Both the position numbers and the translations under genes were made by a program. Shown piece by piece: positions 27,346-39,510 of a DNA stretch of 64,000 nt. Origin of the DNA: Chrysomallon squamiferum (taxonomy: Eukaryota > Mollusca > Gastropoda > Neomphalida > Peltospiridae); NCBI GenBank assembly GCA_012295275.1, contig CM022672.1:32417889-32481888 (forward strand). The letters are read 5' to 3'. The notes under the pieces are model-generated. The model had not been told where the DNA came from. It made no database searches and saw nothing but the letters and a program-made list of their open reading frames with translations. Within the stretch, counting starts at the first letter, position 1, and each line of letters opens with the position of its first letter.

Positions 27346-27513
27346 CTTAATTTGCAATATCGTTTTATAATTATTAACTCTGAAGGCCAAATACCAGTTG
27401 ACTGTAGTCTTGATAAACAAAACCGCGAGACTCGCTGACCCAGTATCGCAAAACTGGTCGTGACCATTCGGATCATTCCGGACCTTCCCGAATGCCGTCT
27501 TAGTTTCTGTCGT
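27346..27513 (-). other. Candidate orphan exon, 56 codons
   Basis: The acceptor CTATTCTCGCAG|ACGACAG and donor ATTAAG|GTAAGC bound exactly 168 nt with one open frame (phase 0 at both ends). It begins TTETKTAFGKVRNDPNGHDQ, then FCDTGSASLAVLFIKTTVNW and YLAFRVNNYKTILQIK. The segment is distinctly GC-richer than the roughly 25-30% GC around it and uses mixed codons, which favours a real exon. I do not recognise the family. The neighbouring exons were not found; the flanking DNA is duplicated (26130-26910, 28511-29275) but the exon itself is single. Confidence 0.35.
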
Positions 27514-27824
27514 CTGCGAGAATAGACAGGAAACCACATCATGGTCTGAAACTAACATTAATTTCAACCAATTTTGTGATATAGAGATAAACACATCAAT
27601 AACTTGTTAAGTACCTAAAACCAGCCGGTTCACGTGTGAATGTTTTTACTTTAAATAGCTATGAAGTTAAATTTTATTATTTTACATATAATGAATAAAT
27701 AAATAAATAAAATAATAGGGCTGTTTCAATAGTTATTAGACTGAAAAGAAAAGTGATTTGCTTTATTTACTTTCTATTATATCTGTTTTTCCTAAATATT
27801 TGTTTTCTTTCTTTTCATTTCTTT

Positions 27825-27863
<39 letters not shown>

Positions 27864-28510
27864 TTATCATTTTATTTTATTTATTATTATTATTATTTTT
27901 TTGTCTTCGGATTTCTAACACTGTTTAACTGTTATTCCTGGATAATTTATCTCAGTTCAGACGTATATTGTTCCTGGAGTTTATTAAATTCAAAATAAAT
28001 GTTAATAAAATTTTATTTAGAAAATGAATTATAGTTTTGATCTACTGGATGAAGTATGGGGATCTTTAGATAAAGTTAATTTCATGTTACGGTATTATGT
28101 AGATAAATCATTTGCTTTTTGTTAGTTGTCAAGTATTACTTTGCTAATGTATGATTTTAAACTTTGAAATTATTTGAAATATGTTGTAACTGTAAAAGCT
28201 GCAATGGACTGAGTTCTGATATTTTCTTTCTTATGACTGACAGTATATAATGGATCTTTGAAAAATTCATTTTATATTATTGACAATCATAAAATTCACA
28301 ATCATACAAATTAAATAATGTGCTATTTTATACAATCACAAACCACACTGTTTTAGGTTCATAAACAGATATTTACAAAATTATTTTATATATTTGCCAA
28401 CCTTTACATTCTTTTCTTAACACTGTATCCTAATAAATAAAATATTTAGAATTACAACTAAAGTAATAGTAAACCTGGCCTTTTTTCTGGACAGCAAGTG
28501 TTTGTTTATC

Positions 28511-29272
28511 CTGTAAAGTGATAAATTACATTTATCGTTGATAAACCTTAGCAATAAAATGAGTTAAGTAAAAAAAATGAAACATTTATTATTGATAACT
28601 CTAATAAATAAAATTATAGTTAATTAAAAAAAAAAAAAAAAAGGTACAAAATTTATCATTGGTAATCTCTGGAAGCAAAAACAAATTACTATTTAAATAT
28701 CACCTAAAATATTAAAATTACAAATTATTTAGTCAGAATAAATTTATTTTGCTCAGATTTTTCTGTATTTTATTATTGTTCATAATAACCAACAAAAAGG
28801 AAAATAAAGCTTCATTGTGTCAAACATTTTTCTTAAAAAATATTATTTCCCATAAATACTTTTTTTTTTGTTTAAATCTTCAGGATGGATCAAAAATAAT
28901 TTATTTTATTTATGGATAATTTTACTTCTTTCTGTTTTTAAAAACAATACATTCATTTTCTTGTATTTCTTTTTTTTTTTTTTATCTTCAAAACATAGGA
29001 TGTTTTATGTAAAATTTGTTTAATAAATATTATGGATGTTTAATATTATACTAGCTTAATCAGATCTGTAATACCAATACAAAAAATGAATTTCAAACCT
29101 CTGGTCTGTATAAAACATACTGCACAGACACCACAGACACAACTGTGATAATTCTATGTGAAATGACATGATAAACATCTTGGACAATATGGACTCCAGT
29201 GGAAATTCAACCATCTGTAAATACAAAATAAATATATAACATCAATATACATCATTAATAGTTGTAAAAGAT

Positions 29273-29275
<3 letters not shown>
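28511..29275. repeat. Dispersed duplicate, copy 2 (of 26130-26910)
   Basis: See copy 1. The offset is about 2.37-2.38 kb. An (AAT)n tract follows at 29276-29360. Confidence 0.85.

Positions 29276-29360
<85 letters not shown>
29276..29360. repeat. (AAT)n microsatellite
   Basis: About 85 bp of AAT units. Confidence 0.9.
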
Positions 29361-29363
<3 letters not shown>

Positions 29364-29899
29364 TAATTATAAAATTATAAAAATAATAAATTTCAAAATA
29401 ATATTAATACAATCAATTATGATCTTAAGGTTCACAAACATGTATGTAACTATTAGTTTATCAAAATACTTAGTGAGAACTACTAGAAACAATCTCACAA
29501 CAAGTTTATCAAGATACTTAGTTTGAACTGCTAGAAACATTGACAACTACAAGTTTATCAACTTACTTTTGTGTGTGTTTGTATGTATGCTTAAGAAAGA
29601 GTTGTCTGTGATTAGATGTGTGTGTGTTTATATCTCTGTTCTCTCTCTCTCTCCATATATACACACACACACACACACACACAGAGAGATACACATGTAT
29701 ATACATACTAGATCACATAGATACATACATAGATACAGAGACAGAGATGTGTATGTGTATGTGTGTGTGTTTATGAAAAACATTTAGATATGTATATGAG
29801 CGTATATATATGTTAAAGATAGTTTAAATACATATATTTGTGTGCTAGACAGACAGAATTCGTACTGATATGTGTGTGTATCTGTGTGTGTGTGTGTAT

Positions 29900-29908
<9 letters not shown>

Positions 29909-29951
<43 letters not shown>
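29909..29951. repeat. (TG)n microsatellite abutting the pogo-like end
   Basis: About 43 bp of TG, preceded by a mixed TGTG region from 29870. (CA)n lies at 29660-29684. Confidence 0.9.
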
Positions 29952-29953
<2 letters not shown>

Positions 29954-30420
29954 AGTGGACCCTGATTCATTTGGGACCAGTCATTGCTGCCGTTTTAGAC
30001 AGAGTGCCAGCTTACACAAATTAAAATGACACGAAATATATTTTATTTCTAATGATATTGTTAAGCTGTATCAAATGTCATCTCAGAAACAGTCTGTCAT
30101 CGACGACTGCGTTTTTTTTCTTCTATTTATTTTATTATTTTCGTGTGTTTCTTCAAAAGAAACTTTTCTCTCATGGTCTCCATGTTTAACAAGGGTTACA
30201 GAAGAGTTAATTTGTTTTATAATTTTCAGAACATCAGTGTAAGAAAGTTCTGTCTCTGGGTCTTTGTGTGTATCATCAGTCCATTCTGATTTTTGAATTT
30301 GTCGGTCGTTACTCTTTGCCAAAATATTAGATTCGTACAACTGTTGGTAATTGTCACTATGTTGTATAATGTCAAATATTTCCTGTCTTCATATTTCAAA
30401 TTGCATTGACAGGGTCTTAG
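29951..30420 (-). mobile_element. pogo/Tigger-like transposon remnant, 3' end
   Basis: At 29951 TA is followed by CAGTGGACCCTGATTCATTT and a GGACC motif, resembling a pogo/Tigger terminal repeat with its TA target. The minus strand 30083-30340 encodes a transposase tail: YTDVLKIIKQINSSV, then an acidic/basic stretch ending KKTQSSMTDCF. That ending resembles the C-terminal Q-x-x-[IL]-x-x-[FY]-F signature of pogo-family transposases. The DDE core and the other end are missing, so the copy is truncated. Confidence 0.5.
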
Positions 30421-30462
30421 TAATAACCGGCGGCAAAGTCTAGTCGCCTTCTTTTAGTTAAT

Positions 30463-30497
<35 letters not shown>

Positions 30498-30768
30498 TTA
30501 TTTGAAACAGATCACTTGAAAGTTGAATGTATCACTACATTTTGCCTCCATTTTGTCCAACGGTCTCCTGAACACATTCTGCGATCAGTCAGCGGACTTC
30601 AGTTTTCTAGATCGCTTTACAACGAGTTCAATAAAACAAAGCAAAATATGCGTCATACGTATTTATTTAGACATCTGCTTTTCACTCTTAATCTAAATGA
30701 GTGAATTCACTTAGGTATTATCACACTATTAATGATCTTGTTGATTTAGCTGCGTATAGGGCATAGGT

Positions 30769-31133
30769 TTTCAACCTGGGCGTCGCCAGACTTTTTTTCT
30801 ATGGTCGCGAGATCGTTCTTCAGGGAGTGTATGTGTTAGCTTTGTACAACTTGACTTGGAAGGAGGAATAAACAAAAACGTGTAGATGGGTTTGGGACCC
30901 GTCTCAGTATAGGATAGGATAGGAAAAAAATTAACGTGCTAATCAGAGCAAGCTGTTGTGAAGCACGTCTGCGACGGGCACGCTTTCTGACAAGTCTCAG
31001 TGAATATAGATTCCTTTTGTACTAACCTTTTGTGGTAACCCTCCATATTATTGAATCAAAAATTTTAAAGTGGATTTTCGGTCATATTGAGTTGCTCATA
31101 AGTCGTCGCGGTATGAAAAAGGTTGAAAACCAG
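30769..31133 (-). mobile_element. hAT-like MITE, copy 3 (inside block B)
   Basis: It starts GGTTTTCAACC and ends GGTTGAAAACCAGTGG. TATAGGGC upstream and TATAGGGT downstream resemble an 8-bp target duplication. It is interrupted by the insertion at 30909-30993. Confidence 0.65.
30909..30993 (-). mobile_element. Short insertion with 8-bp target duplication, SINE-tail-like
   Basis: GTCTCAGT occurs at 30901-30908 and again at 30994-31001, flanking 85 bp absent from copies 1 and 2 of the MITE. Read on the minus strand the insert ends in TTTTTTTCCTATCCTATCCT, a short tandem tail like those of SINE or LINE 3' ends. Confidence 0.6.
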
Positions 31134-31636
31134 TGGTATAGGGTTACCTCCCATTAGTCATAGGCTTATTTGTCATACAGCTCATAACATCACAGGTCAA
31201 GGTTTGATGCACACTTAATCAGCTTCCCACCGGAGTTGTGATTACAACAGTTAGCAGTGAGACACAGCCAAGACTAGTTGATCATTCTCCACACAGGGGT
31301 GCCCAGCTTACTTCCTGCTTGACTGCTTTCCAAATTGTATGACCACTGACCATATGACTGTTGGCAGGATACCGCGTATAGTGATTACAAGAAGCTTGGC
31401 ATCATTGTTTATTAAGATTTCACAAAGTGCGATCATTTGATCTTGTGCACGCGGTAGTCTAATTACGTGCTAATTGTTGTCACTGTTTATGAAATGATTT
31501 TATGAAAAGTACATTATTCTGGAATTAGAGACCTTCGGATTTTTCAAAGTTTTGTTCATAATATATTAAAGTTAGCCTGGGAATTTCTCCCTATTTTCAT
31601 AACTCTTTCATAAAGTATATTTTTTCTTTATTTTAC

Positions 31637-31637
<1 letters not shown>

Positions 31638-31724
<87 letters not shown>

Positions 31725-31789
31725 TGTTAAACAGAATTTCTCCCCATTTTCATAATTCTTTTATAAAGTATATTTGTTCTTTATTTTAC

Positions 31790-31877
<88 letters not shown>
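31638..31877. repeat. Duplicated (GA)n tract
   Basis: Two (GA)n runs (31638-31719, 31793-31877), each preceded by the same sequence (TTTCATAA.TCTTT.ATAAAGTATATT..TTCTTTATTTTACAGTC), form a local tandem duplication of about 155 bp. Block A has only one such tract. Confidence 0.9.
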
Positions 31878-31878
<1 letters not shown>

Positions 31879-32624
31879 AGACTGCACACATCGAGTACAG
31901 TTATAGGATCTGCTCTGGAATCCTGTCTCACAACATCTTTATATATTACACGCTGTATGCAGAGAAGAAAAATATTACAGAAACTAAATAATAAAACTTG
32001 ATTTTTATGTCTATATAATTTTTCTGTTTACATTCTAAATACAAATTAAATACAAAAATAAACGAGGTAAGAATTCATGATACAAAAAGAAATTTATTTG
32101 CATTTTGATTATATACTTCTTATACATAAACAAACAGTAAATTCGAAACATAATCTATTTTACTTACATATTTAATATAAATCTGAAAAAAAGATATTCA
32201 TAAATAAATCAAATAACAGTTCTTGTATTTCATGTCCAACAGTCAATAAGTACATATATAATTTATCTACATTTTATTTTATACACATTTTAGACCGAAA
32301 TAAAAAAAGTAGAAATGAAGCAAGAAATAGTTAATAATATTACGTTTTATATACAAGCAAAAAACATTAGATGTACTTAAATAATAAATTAATATATAAA
32401 TAATAAAGCAATGAGATGTTAATATACATTTTACACGTATCTGTTTGACACAAATCAGTCCATTAGAAAATTTCAAATCAAATCAAGTGTCTATGACGTC
32501 ATCACTGCTGTCTGAAGTCATAAGAAAACGTAAACAAATCAATAAATAAATAAATAAACAAATAAAAATAAGAATATCAGGCCAGTGATGACTAAAAGTG
32601 ACAGTGTTTGAACGATGTTGTTTT

Positions 32625-34132
32625 TTACACTAAATATAACAAAGCAGGTATTTGTCCTTCATATACACGTGTAACAAGTTCTCTGTGACTGTGTTTAGAT
32701 TCGTGTGAGTCAGAAAATCTACAAACAAAAGAGTCTACAACAATTTCTGATTCACCTTTATCTCCACATAATGAGTCTCCTCCCTTAATATTAACAAACA
32801 AGCTGTACTCAGTGTCTTTAGTAATCTTCACTGGACGTCTGAAACGGACGTCATACACGTCAGACACGACGTGTTCATATCTCTGTGTCAGCGTAGACCC
32901 GTCAACTATTTCGTCTGTTCTTGTGTCAGTAAGGAAGACGCTGACGTCGCAGTTTCGTGGTTGACTGTAACCGTACAACTGAAATCCGCGAAGTAAAGCG
33001 TTTTTGTTGACAGAGAAAGTAATGGATTCATCGTCTTCACCGGAACATGACCAGGCCTCAGGAATTGTTTCACCAAACCTGTTTATTGTTATCTGTGTTT
33101 TACGAATCACTGCAGTTCTCATGTTTGAGTTAAAAGGTGAAACATCTTCATCACTCTTCACCAAGTTTTTCAAAATCTTGAATCCTTCTGTGTCACTGAG
33201 TATGTTAGTGGGTGCCACATGTTCTACAAAATACGTCTGATCGAGTAATGGATAACGCACGTGCTTCACGGCCTCGCCAAGTTCCTCGCGCATTTTCTGG
33301 CCATTCGTCTGTCTTCCTTGCTTCTTGCACGCGCTGTGAGCCCACTTCACAGCGGCTTCAAAAACATTTTTCTCGTCTGCTGTCAGTTCGTTTGATCGTA
33401 CGATCTCAACCAGACATTCGTGACAAAGATCGGTGACTTCATCTGACTTCAGAACTTCGTCGCCATTTTCCAAAATCAAGTCCAGAGTTTTTTTTCTTAA
33501 ATCGTGTTCATCAAACAGGTGAGCTTGTTCCAAGACGACGCACTGATCTTCCAGTGTCGTGACGATGTACTTCCTCGATAGATACAGCAGACCGGTGACA
33601 TTGTGGCCTGTTAGGACGACGTCATCCGTATAAAGATATCTGTGTTAAAGAATGTATAGTAAGACTTCAAAACGAGATATAATTTTGGGAGATTAATTAA
33701 TTAGAAAATAATTAGATTACTAACAAAAACTGTATTGTTATCAACGTTCGTGTCGGTATGTATGTTTCGTTACTCACTATGTTCGTACCTGTGTCGCTGT
33801 GTGTTTCTGTGTAAGTGTGTGTGTGTGTTCTGTGTGTGTGTGTGTCTGTGTGTGTGTGTGTGTTTGTTAACATACTTTAGAAACTCTGTAAAAATATCTG
33901 CCTGCACATCAGGCAACAGGATGCTGTTTTGTTCGCGAAGTTCTCCCATCAGCATCCTGTGGAAGACTTCGCTTCGTATCATAAGGATAAACCGATGTGC
34001 ATCAACACTTTTTTCTTCTTCCCCAACAACAAATCTGACGTCGCTATCTGTTCTCGTACGAAAAACGTGTTCAATACACTCCGTTAGTTTTTTCCCTGTC
34101 TGCCAACTTGAAACTGGAGCTGAAGTGGCCAT
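32625..34132 (-). CDS. BTB-BACK-PHR protein, BTBD3/6-like (gene B)
   Basis: Two coding exons, complement(33876..34132) and complement(32625..33639), with a 236-nt intron carrying (GT)n near its donor. The same splice positions and split Lys codon as gene A give 423 aa. BTB (about 20-110) has SDVRFVVG and DAHRFILMIRSEVFHRML. BACK follows (ACKKQGRQTNGQKMREELGE region), and PHR runs from ITINRFG to EGQIPALLYLV. Compared with A it lacks 14 residues between the BTB and BACK domains: A has EDRSVLYLESSLSSQNACVV where B has EDQCVV, an exact 42-nt in-frame loss. It gains 6 residues before the PHR domain (AVIRKTQITINRFG) and loses one near the C-terminus. ATG 34132 lies just after the acceptor TTTCCAG|TGAAAACATGG. 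All indels preserve the frame, so selection has kept it open. The expected role, as in the family, is Cullin-3 adaptor. Confidence 0.9.
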
Positions 34133-35127
34133 GTTTTCACTGGAAACATGTAATAGTAATAATAATAATAATAATATGGAATGTCGAGAGAAAAAGAGAA
34201 AGAAATTATTCTGTCACAAACTGTAACAATTCTTGGGGCTAATAGAAAATAAAGAAAATGATTAATTAATTAATGTTTCTAATACACAGCCTCACACTGC
34301 AGTGACCAGTTTTCTATATTCACATCTAGCTATGAACTGTACATAGAAATATTTCAAAAACCAAACAATTTTATGTAAAAAAATAATCAACATAAGATAA
34401 GTTCTAACAACCGACTACTTTGTGTTCAATACTGCGATCAGAAATCTAAAAAAATATGTAAAATAATAGATAATGAAAAAAATGTAGAAAAAAAATCAGA
34501 TAAATATATACCAAATCGATTAAAGATAAAAAGAAGTACATTATGCTTATACTAGTGATTATTATGATGACGACAACAACAATAATTATTATTATAATTA
34601 TTATTATACATAGACATGTCTGGTCACAATCAGGTAAAATATATTAAACTGTGGGACAAAATATTTTCAAATTGCTATGTACAAATGGTCATTTATACCA
34701 ATATACTCCTCGAAAAGACAAACTAATTAACCGACAATAACAAAAATAAAAAGAAACTCTATATAAGAAAAAAGAATAATAAGTAAGGAAAATCAAGGAA
34801 CAATATGTGATACTTTTGAAATATTTTTTTACAGTATACTGAATATAAGTGTGCATGTCTTATATCTCTGACGAGGCTTGCATGACCAGTTTCAATGTAA
34901 TCGAACACTGACTTTTTTTGTTATGTAGGTCATATAAAAGTAGAGTGTCACTGCAACACGAGACACACAAATATATACTCGGGTGTTATTTACAGCGATC
35001 TGACAAATTCATTTGTGTAGAAATAACCCGTGAAAATAAGAAATTATTTACATTTGTCAGCGTTGTGAGAAGATAAACAATTTCAATAAAGACGATAAAG
35101 ACAACCAACACAAACTGGTAAATAGAA

Positions 35128-35173
<46 letters not shown>
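35128..35173. repeat. (AAT)n microsatellite
   Basis: AAT run matching the one at 14498-14551 in block A. A further (AAT)n run lies at 35469-35508. Confidence 0.9.
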
Positions 35174-35175
<2 letters not shown>

Positions 35176-35466
35176 GTTATAGGAGTTAATATTATCACAT
35201 TCTCTAGTGGCACCTTCCATATATACCTGATGGTAAGAAACATTTTATAGTCGGGTCTAGCACATATTTTTCCATGTTTAAAAAGCCTCACAATATAATG
35301 CTGAATATCCATAGCAGCGATAATGTTTATTCTTTTTTATTTTTATTTTTGTTTTGGATGTTTTCCATTGTAGATGAAAACAAATACAATAACATTTTAT
35401 TCACTGTATGAAAGGGATATAGACCAACGACCTTTAGATAAGAAGGAAGGAACCAAAAGAAGAAAT

Positions 35467-35509
<43 letters not shown>

Positions 35510-35576
35510 AATTATTTAAATTTGAGTAAAATAAAAACTATATACAATACTTTGTAGTATCAAAATAGTTACCTAC

Positions 35577-35659
35577 CTGAGAAACGTCCTGATCGATAAT
35601 TTCTTAGAAATGAGTTATTTCTGTTTAACGATCTACTATCGATCACTGAGATCAGGGAT
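35577..35659 (-). other. Candidate 5' UTR exon of BTB gene B
   Basis: The minus strand has acceptor ATTTATAG|ATCCCTGATC and a strong donor TTTCTCAG|GTAGGTAA bounding 83 nt without an ATG. It is homologous to 13382-13470 upstream of gene A. The splice signals are better here than in A. Confidence 0.4.
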
Positions 35660-36429
35660 CTATAAATAAATAAATAAATAAAATGAAATGAAGTAAAAGA
35701 TTGATGAATATATAACATAAGCTATCTACGATATATTGAACAATATTTAGGTGCTATCATTACAACTGCTACTGCTGATACTACTAGAACCAGTACTACT
35801 ACTACTACTACTAATACAAATTATTATAATGAAGATAGCATTATTATTATTATTTTTATTATTAATATTAAATAAGTTTATCGATGTTTCGCATAAAGCA
35901 GTGTGCTATATAAACAAAAATAATAATAAAAAAGAAAAACGCCTTTATCAAAATTCTCACACAAATTTATAGCCCTGACAAAATAGATTACAAGTTGAAT
36001 ATGTCTGATTTGTTTTAAGCAAAGCAATAGTACGGCATATATTAAATCCACAATAAAATATCTTCAAATTTCAAAATGGCCGACTACTTCTGTATAATGC
36101 TTCCTGTTTGTGAGTGGTTTTCCTAGAACTGATGCCTTTCTGTTTGACAAGGTCACTGAAATATTTTCTGTGTGTCGCTGTTTACTAAGTCGTCTGCTGA
36201 CAAGCACGTGAGTGAAATCAGATATCGCACAAGTCACACCACGTATAGCGGTAGATACATGCAAAGCTCATATATATATATAGTTATTTTGTCTGTAAAA
36301 TATTAATATTTATTTCTCACTCAGTATATCGATGGAAAAGTTATGTTAACAAGTGTCTACTAAGTAGGTCAGATAAAAACAGCGTGTCAGTTGTGTTGGC
36401 GACAAGAAACGTTATACTACGATCCTGAA

Positions 36430-36600
36430 AAATCCAATGTAATGGTGAATCTAAATACATGGGACACTGATTTATTTGTATGTGTTATGAGTCAGAGCGA
36501 TATAAACACAGGTGTGACAAATACTACCTTTATTACGATTAGTGTGAAAAAATAGCATTGTTCAAACAGTAACAGTTGTACTGATTATTGGTGTGATATA
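36430..36600 (+). pseudogene. BTB-BACK-PHR relic D (last codons and 3' UTR)
   Basis: The plus strand aligns with the coding strand of the end of BTB genes A and B. AATGTAATGGTGAATC matches the GESE region, CACTGATTTATTTGTATGTG the DSFVCR region, and GGTGTGACAAATACTACCTT the GGQIPAL region. The GTGTGAAAAAATAGCATTGT 3' UTR start follows and continues to about 36600. It is strongly degraded and shorter than relic C. It lies in the opposite orientation to gene B, as C does to gene A. Confidence 0.6.
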
Positions 36601-37199
36601 TATATATATATACATATATATTTAATTAATTATTTATTTATTTCACTTTATCCTTTTTTATTTATATGTTGGTATTTTTCTTTACAAATGATACAGTATA
36701 ATATATGATACAACTAATATACGCTAATAAAAAAAGAGAGTAAATTAATGTGTTAAAATACAGAAGACTCCATAACATAAGTAAAAACAACAACAAAAAT
36801 AATAATTATAATAGTAATAATAATAATAATAAGAAGAAGAAGAAGAAGAAGAAGAAGAGGTAGAAGAAGAGGATGAATTAACATATTTTAGAGATATAAA
36901 TTTTTCTTCAAGAAATAAAAGTACACGTTATTGTAAGAAACATACAAAATGGCATAACAGAAAAATAAATTAAAAATTTGTATATTTTTGCATTTTCTAT
37001 CCTTGAATATTTATGACATATTTACAGGATGTCTGAACTTATTTACATAAAGCGCATTAAATTTTCACTAAACATATTCATATTTATCTCAGTCTTCTTT
37101 CTTCTACCATATAATAGGAAATGCTTACTAGTTGACATGATAACTAACAAGATCTTACACTGATAATATCTAAGCTCTATGTCTGAAGTTACCTTTGAA

Positions 37200-38218
37200 T
37201 GGATGAAGATATTCACTTGTCCACCATTAGTCACAGAACTCTTTGTACCAAAAATATTTTGCCATTTACCTTTCTTATATATTTTATAAAAAACAGTTTA
37301 TACTAGTTATTAACAGTTAGCATCACGCCGTTGTGAACTGTAAATAGTGGTCTAAACTGTAAATAGTGGTCTAAAGTTATATTTTCTTTTCTACAAAATG
37401 CAATGCATGAAAGCCAGGTGGCATTAACAAAAAGTTACTTTAGAACTAAAATTCCTTTCTTTGCCAGTGTCTTATAATAAACTGAGTTATTATCAGTTTT
37501 AATATGAATGTTATACTAAATCTACTGACATAGTATTTTTATCTTGTCCCTTATCGTTTCACATTTCTCTAGAAAGTTTAGCCATATATGTAATTCAATT
37601 TTACAAAAGGAATTTGTGCGTTTCAGCAATTTTGTTTCACTGTAGGCTGAACAGAAAACTAATATCAGTGAAGCTCTAAATCAGGCATCGACAATCTTTG
37701 TCTCAAGCGGACCACATGAGACACGGCTCATTCTCAGGCGGGCCAAATACACTGAAAGAGATAGGTTTCTACTAGTTGAAAGAAATAGTGTGTTGGATTT
37801 GTCAGTGAAGGAAAAAGAAACAACTTTGGATAAAACTGAACTTTTGATTGCAGTAATTTTTCCTAGAGGTGAGAAAGAACATTTTGACCATTGTTCAAGC
37901 AGCCTTTTAACCTCTTTCAACTTTGCATTAATGTTTAATTCTTGTATTCGACACAGATCCGCGGAAAACCGTGCCTAAGTATTGTGAATTCTGTAGTCCA
38001 TTTTATTTTTGTTTTGAACACTTTTTTTCATGATCAGTCTTGTCTTTGCCTAATTTTATTATATTTGTTTTAGATGTATTACCTTTAAGATCAGATACAT
38101 CGATAAAATATTTTGTTTCCACAGATGCTCACAGAGTTTTATCACACCAACCTAACAGCAACGTTGTGTCGTCGGCGAACTGTGAAATTTTGAATTCATT
38201 GTCGTTTATCTCAATCCC

Positions 38219-38270
<52 letters not shown>

Positions 38271-38745
38271 ATTTCTTAACAAGGTTCCAAGACTCTCAAC
38301 ACACAAAATCAAAACGCAGTGAAATAACAGATCCCCTTGTCTTTATCCCGTGTCACGTTTTAAGCGTTTAGTAATTTATATATAAACACGATTCCTGTTT
38401 ATTAGAAAAGGTTGATATCCATGTTTGATTTGAAACTCCAAAGTAAGAATATGTTTGTTTGTATTTTGCTGTTTTATTATTATTTTTTTTTTTTATTATC
38501 CGATACAGTATCGGAGTAAAAGCTTTTATTCAAAATATACAATTGATTAAGAATAAATTCGAAACGCTAAAGGTAAATAACTCAAGCGTTCTCTGTATGC
38601 AAGTGACACAGGAATTATCTCCCTCTGTATCAGTAAACACTTTTGTTGTCTGCTAAATGAAGACTGTGAAACACGACGTGTTTGTTACTCGACATTTACT
38701 GTGAGTGGTGATCATTAAATAACAGGAGTATTATTATTATTGTTA

Positions 38746-38803
<58 letters not shown>

Positions 38804-39510
38804 CATTATTATTATTATTATTGTTATTGTTATTTTTGTTGTTATTATTATGATTATGATTATTATTCATTTACTAATAAGAATTAGTCTGTATGATCAT
38901 AGTCTATGTTAATAAACTGTTGAAACAGAATAAACTCTATATAATATACACCGTTATGTTATATTCCTTTTGTATTTCATTCTTATGAAAGGTTGGTTTA
39001 GAAAAAACTAATAACAAACTCAGGTGGAAGGCGGATTTCTGGATACTCAGAGCTCACGAATCAACTTTTGTATGTAGCCTCGCAATTGTGTGTCTTGTTG
39101 TCTGTCTCTCCGTGTGTGTAATTTAGGATTGAGTATTTTGTTTTCATGTACATTTTAGACTATTAATAATAGTTCGGCAGTACCACAGGCAGACAATGTC
39201 AAGTCACGTTCTCACAAACCCCGTCAGATGCCGCTGACAGCGTCTCCGTTCGACCTTGAAAAGGTTGCCCAGTAACTGAGGGTAATCACCGCTTACCCAA
39301 AAGCACGCGTTTTTTTTGTTGTTTTTTTGGCCTTTCGTAATTTCTGTGTGCCTCTATGCTTTCCTGGAAACCTGGCAATTTCAAGTATGTATTTGGTGTT
39401 GAATATTCCATTTCTATACGTGTCGTCTGCTTAATAATTAAGCAGAGGTAGAACCAGAAAGTTTTTGATGCATATATAAACATATATACATATGCTCTAA
39501 TCCCTCGAAT
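37200..39510 (-). mobile_element. Tx1/L1-type LINE relic, inverted copy of 57105-59965
   Basis: The minus strand carries the post-palm RT region (KEVKRLLEQWSKCSFSPLGK, then ITAIKSSVLSK, 37780-37920) and the 5'-ward FADD-bearing stretch (near 38180). It ends at about 39510 with CTCTAATCCCTCGAATGTATGAG. Nearly the whole length matches the reverse complement of 57105-59965, including GC-richer DNA at 39180-39300 (CAGATGCCGCTGACAGCG). At 37681-37757 an unrelated hAT-like end (CAGGCATCGACAATC) interrupts it. Frameshifts throughout mean no function. Confidence 0.75.
38220..38252. repeat. (TA)n microsatellite
   Basis: TA run followed by poly-T; the same site in the 57-60 kb copy has a much shorter TA run. 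(ATT)n lies at 38729-38822. Confidence 0.9.

Larger units (their letters stand above)
30600..36420. repeat. Paralogous block B (duplicate of 8600-14880)
   Basis: Homologous to block A along most of its length and containing BTB gene B. Compared with A it lacks the FLYWCH insertion and has an 85-bp insertion in its MITE, a doubled GA tract, and an extra copy of the TATA-like segment. In B, 34840-35450 matches 14176-14880, while 35580-36400 matches 13370-14330. Confidence 0.85.
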
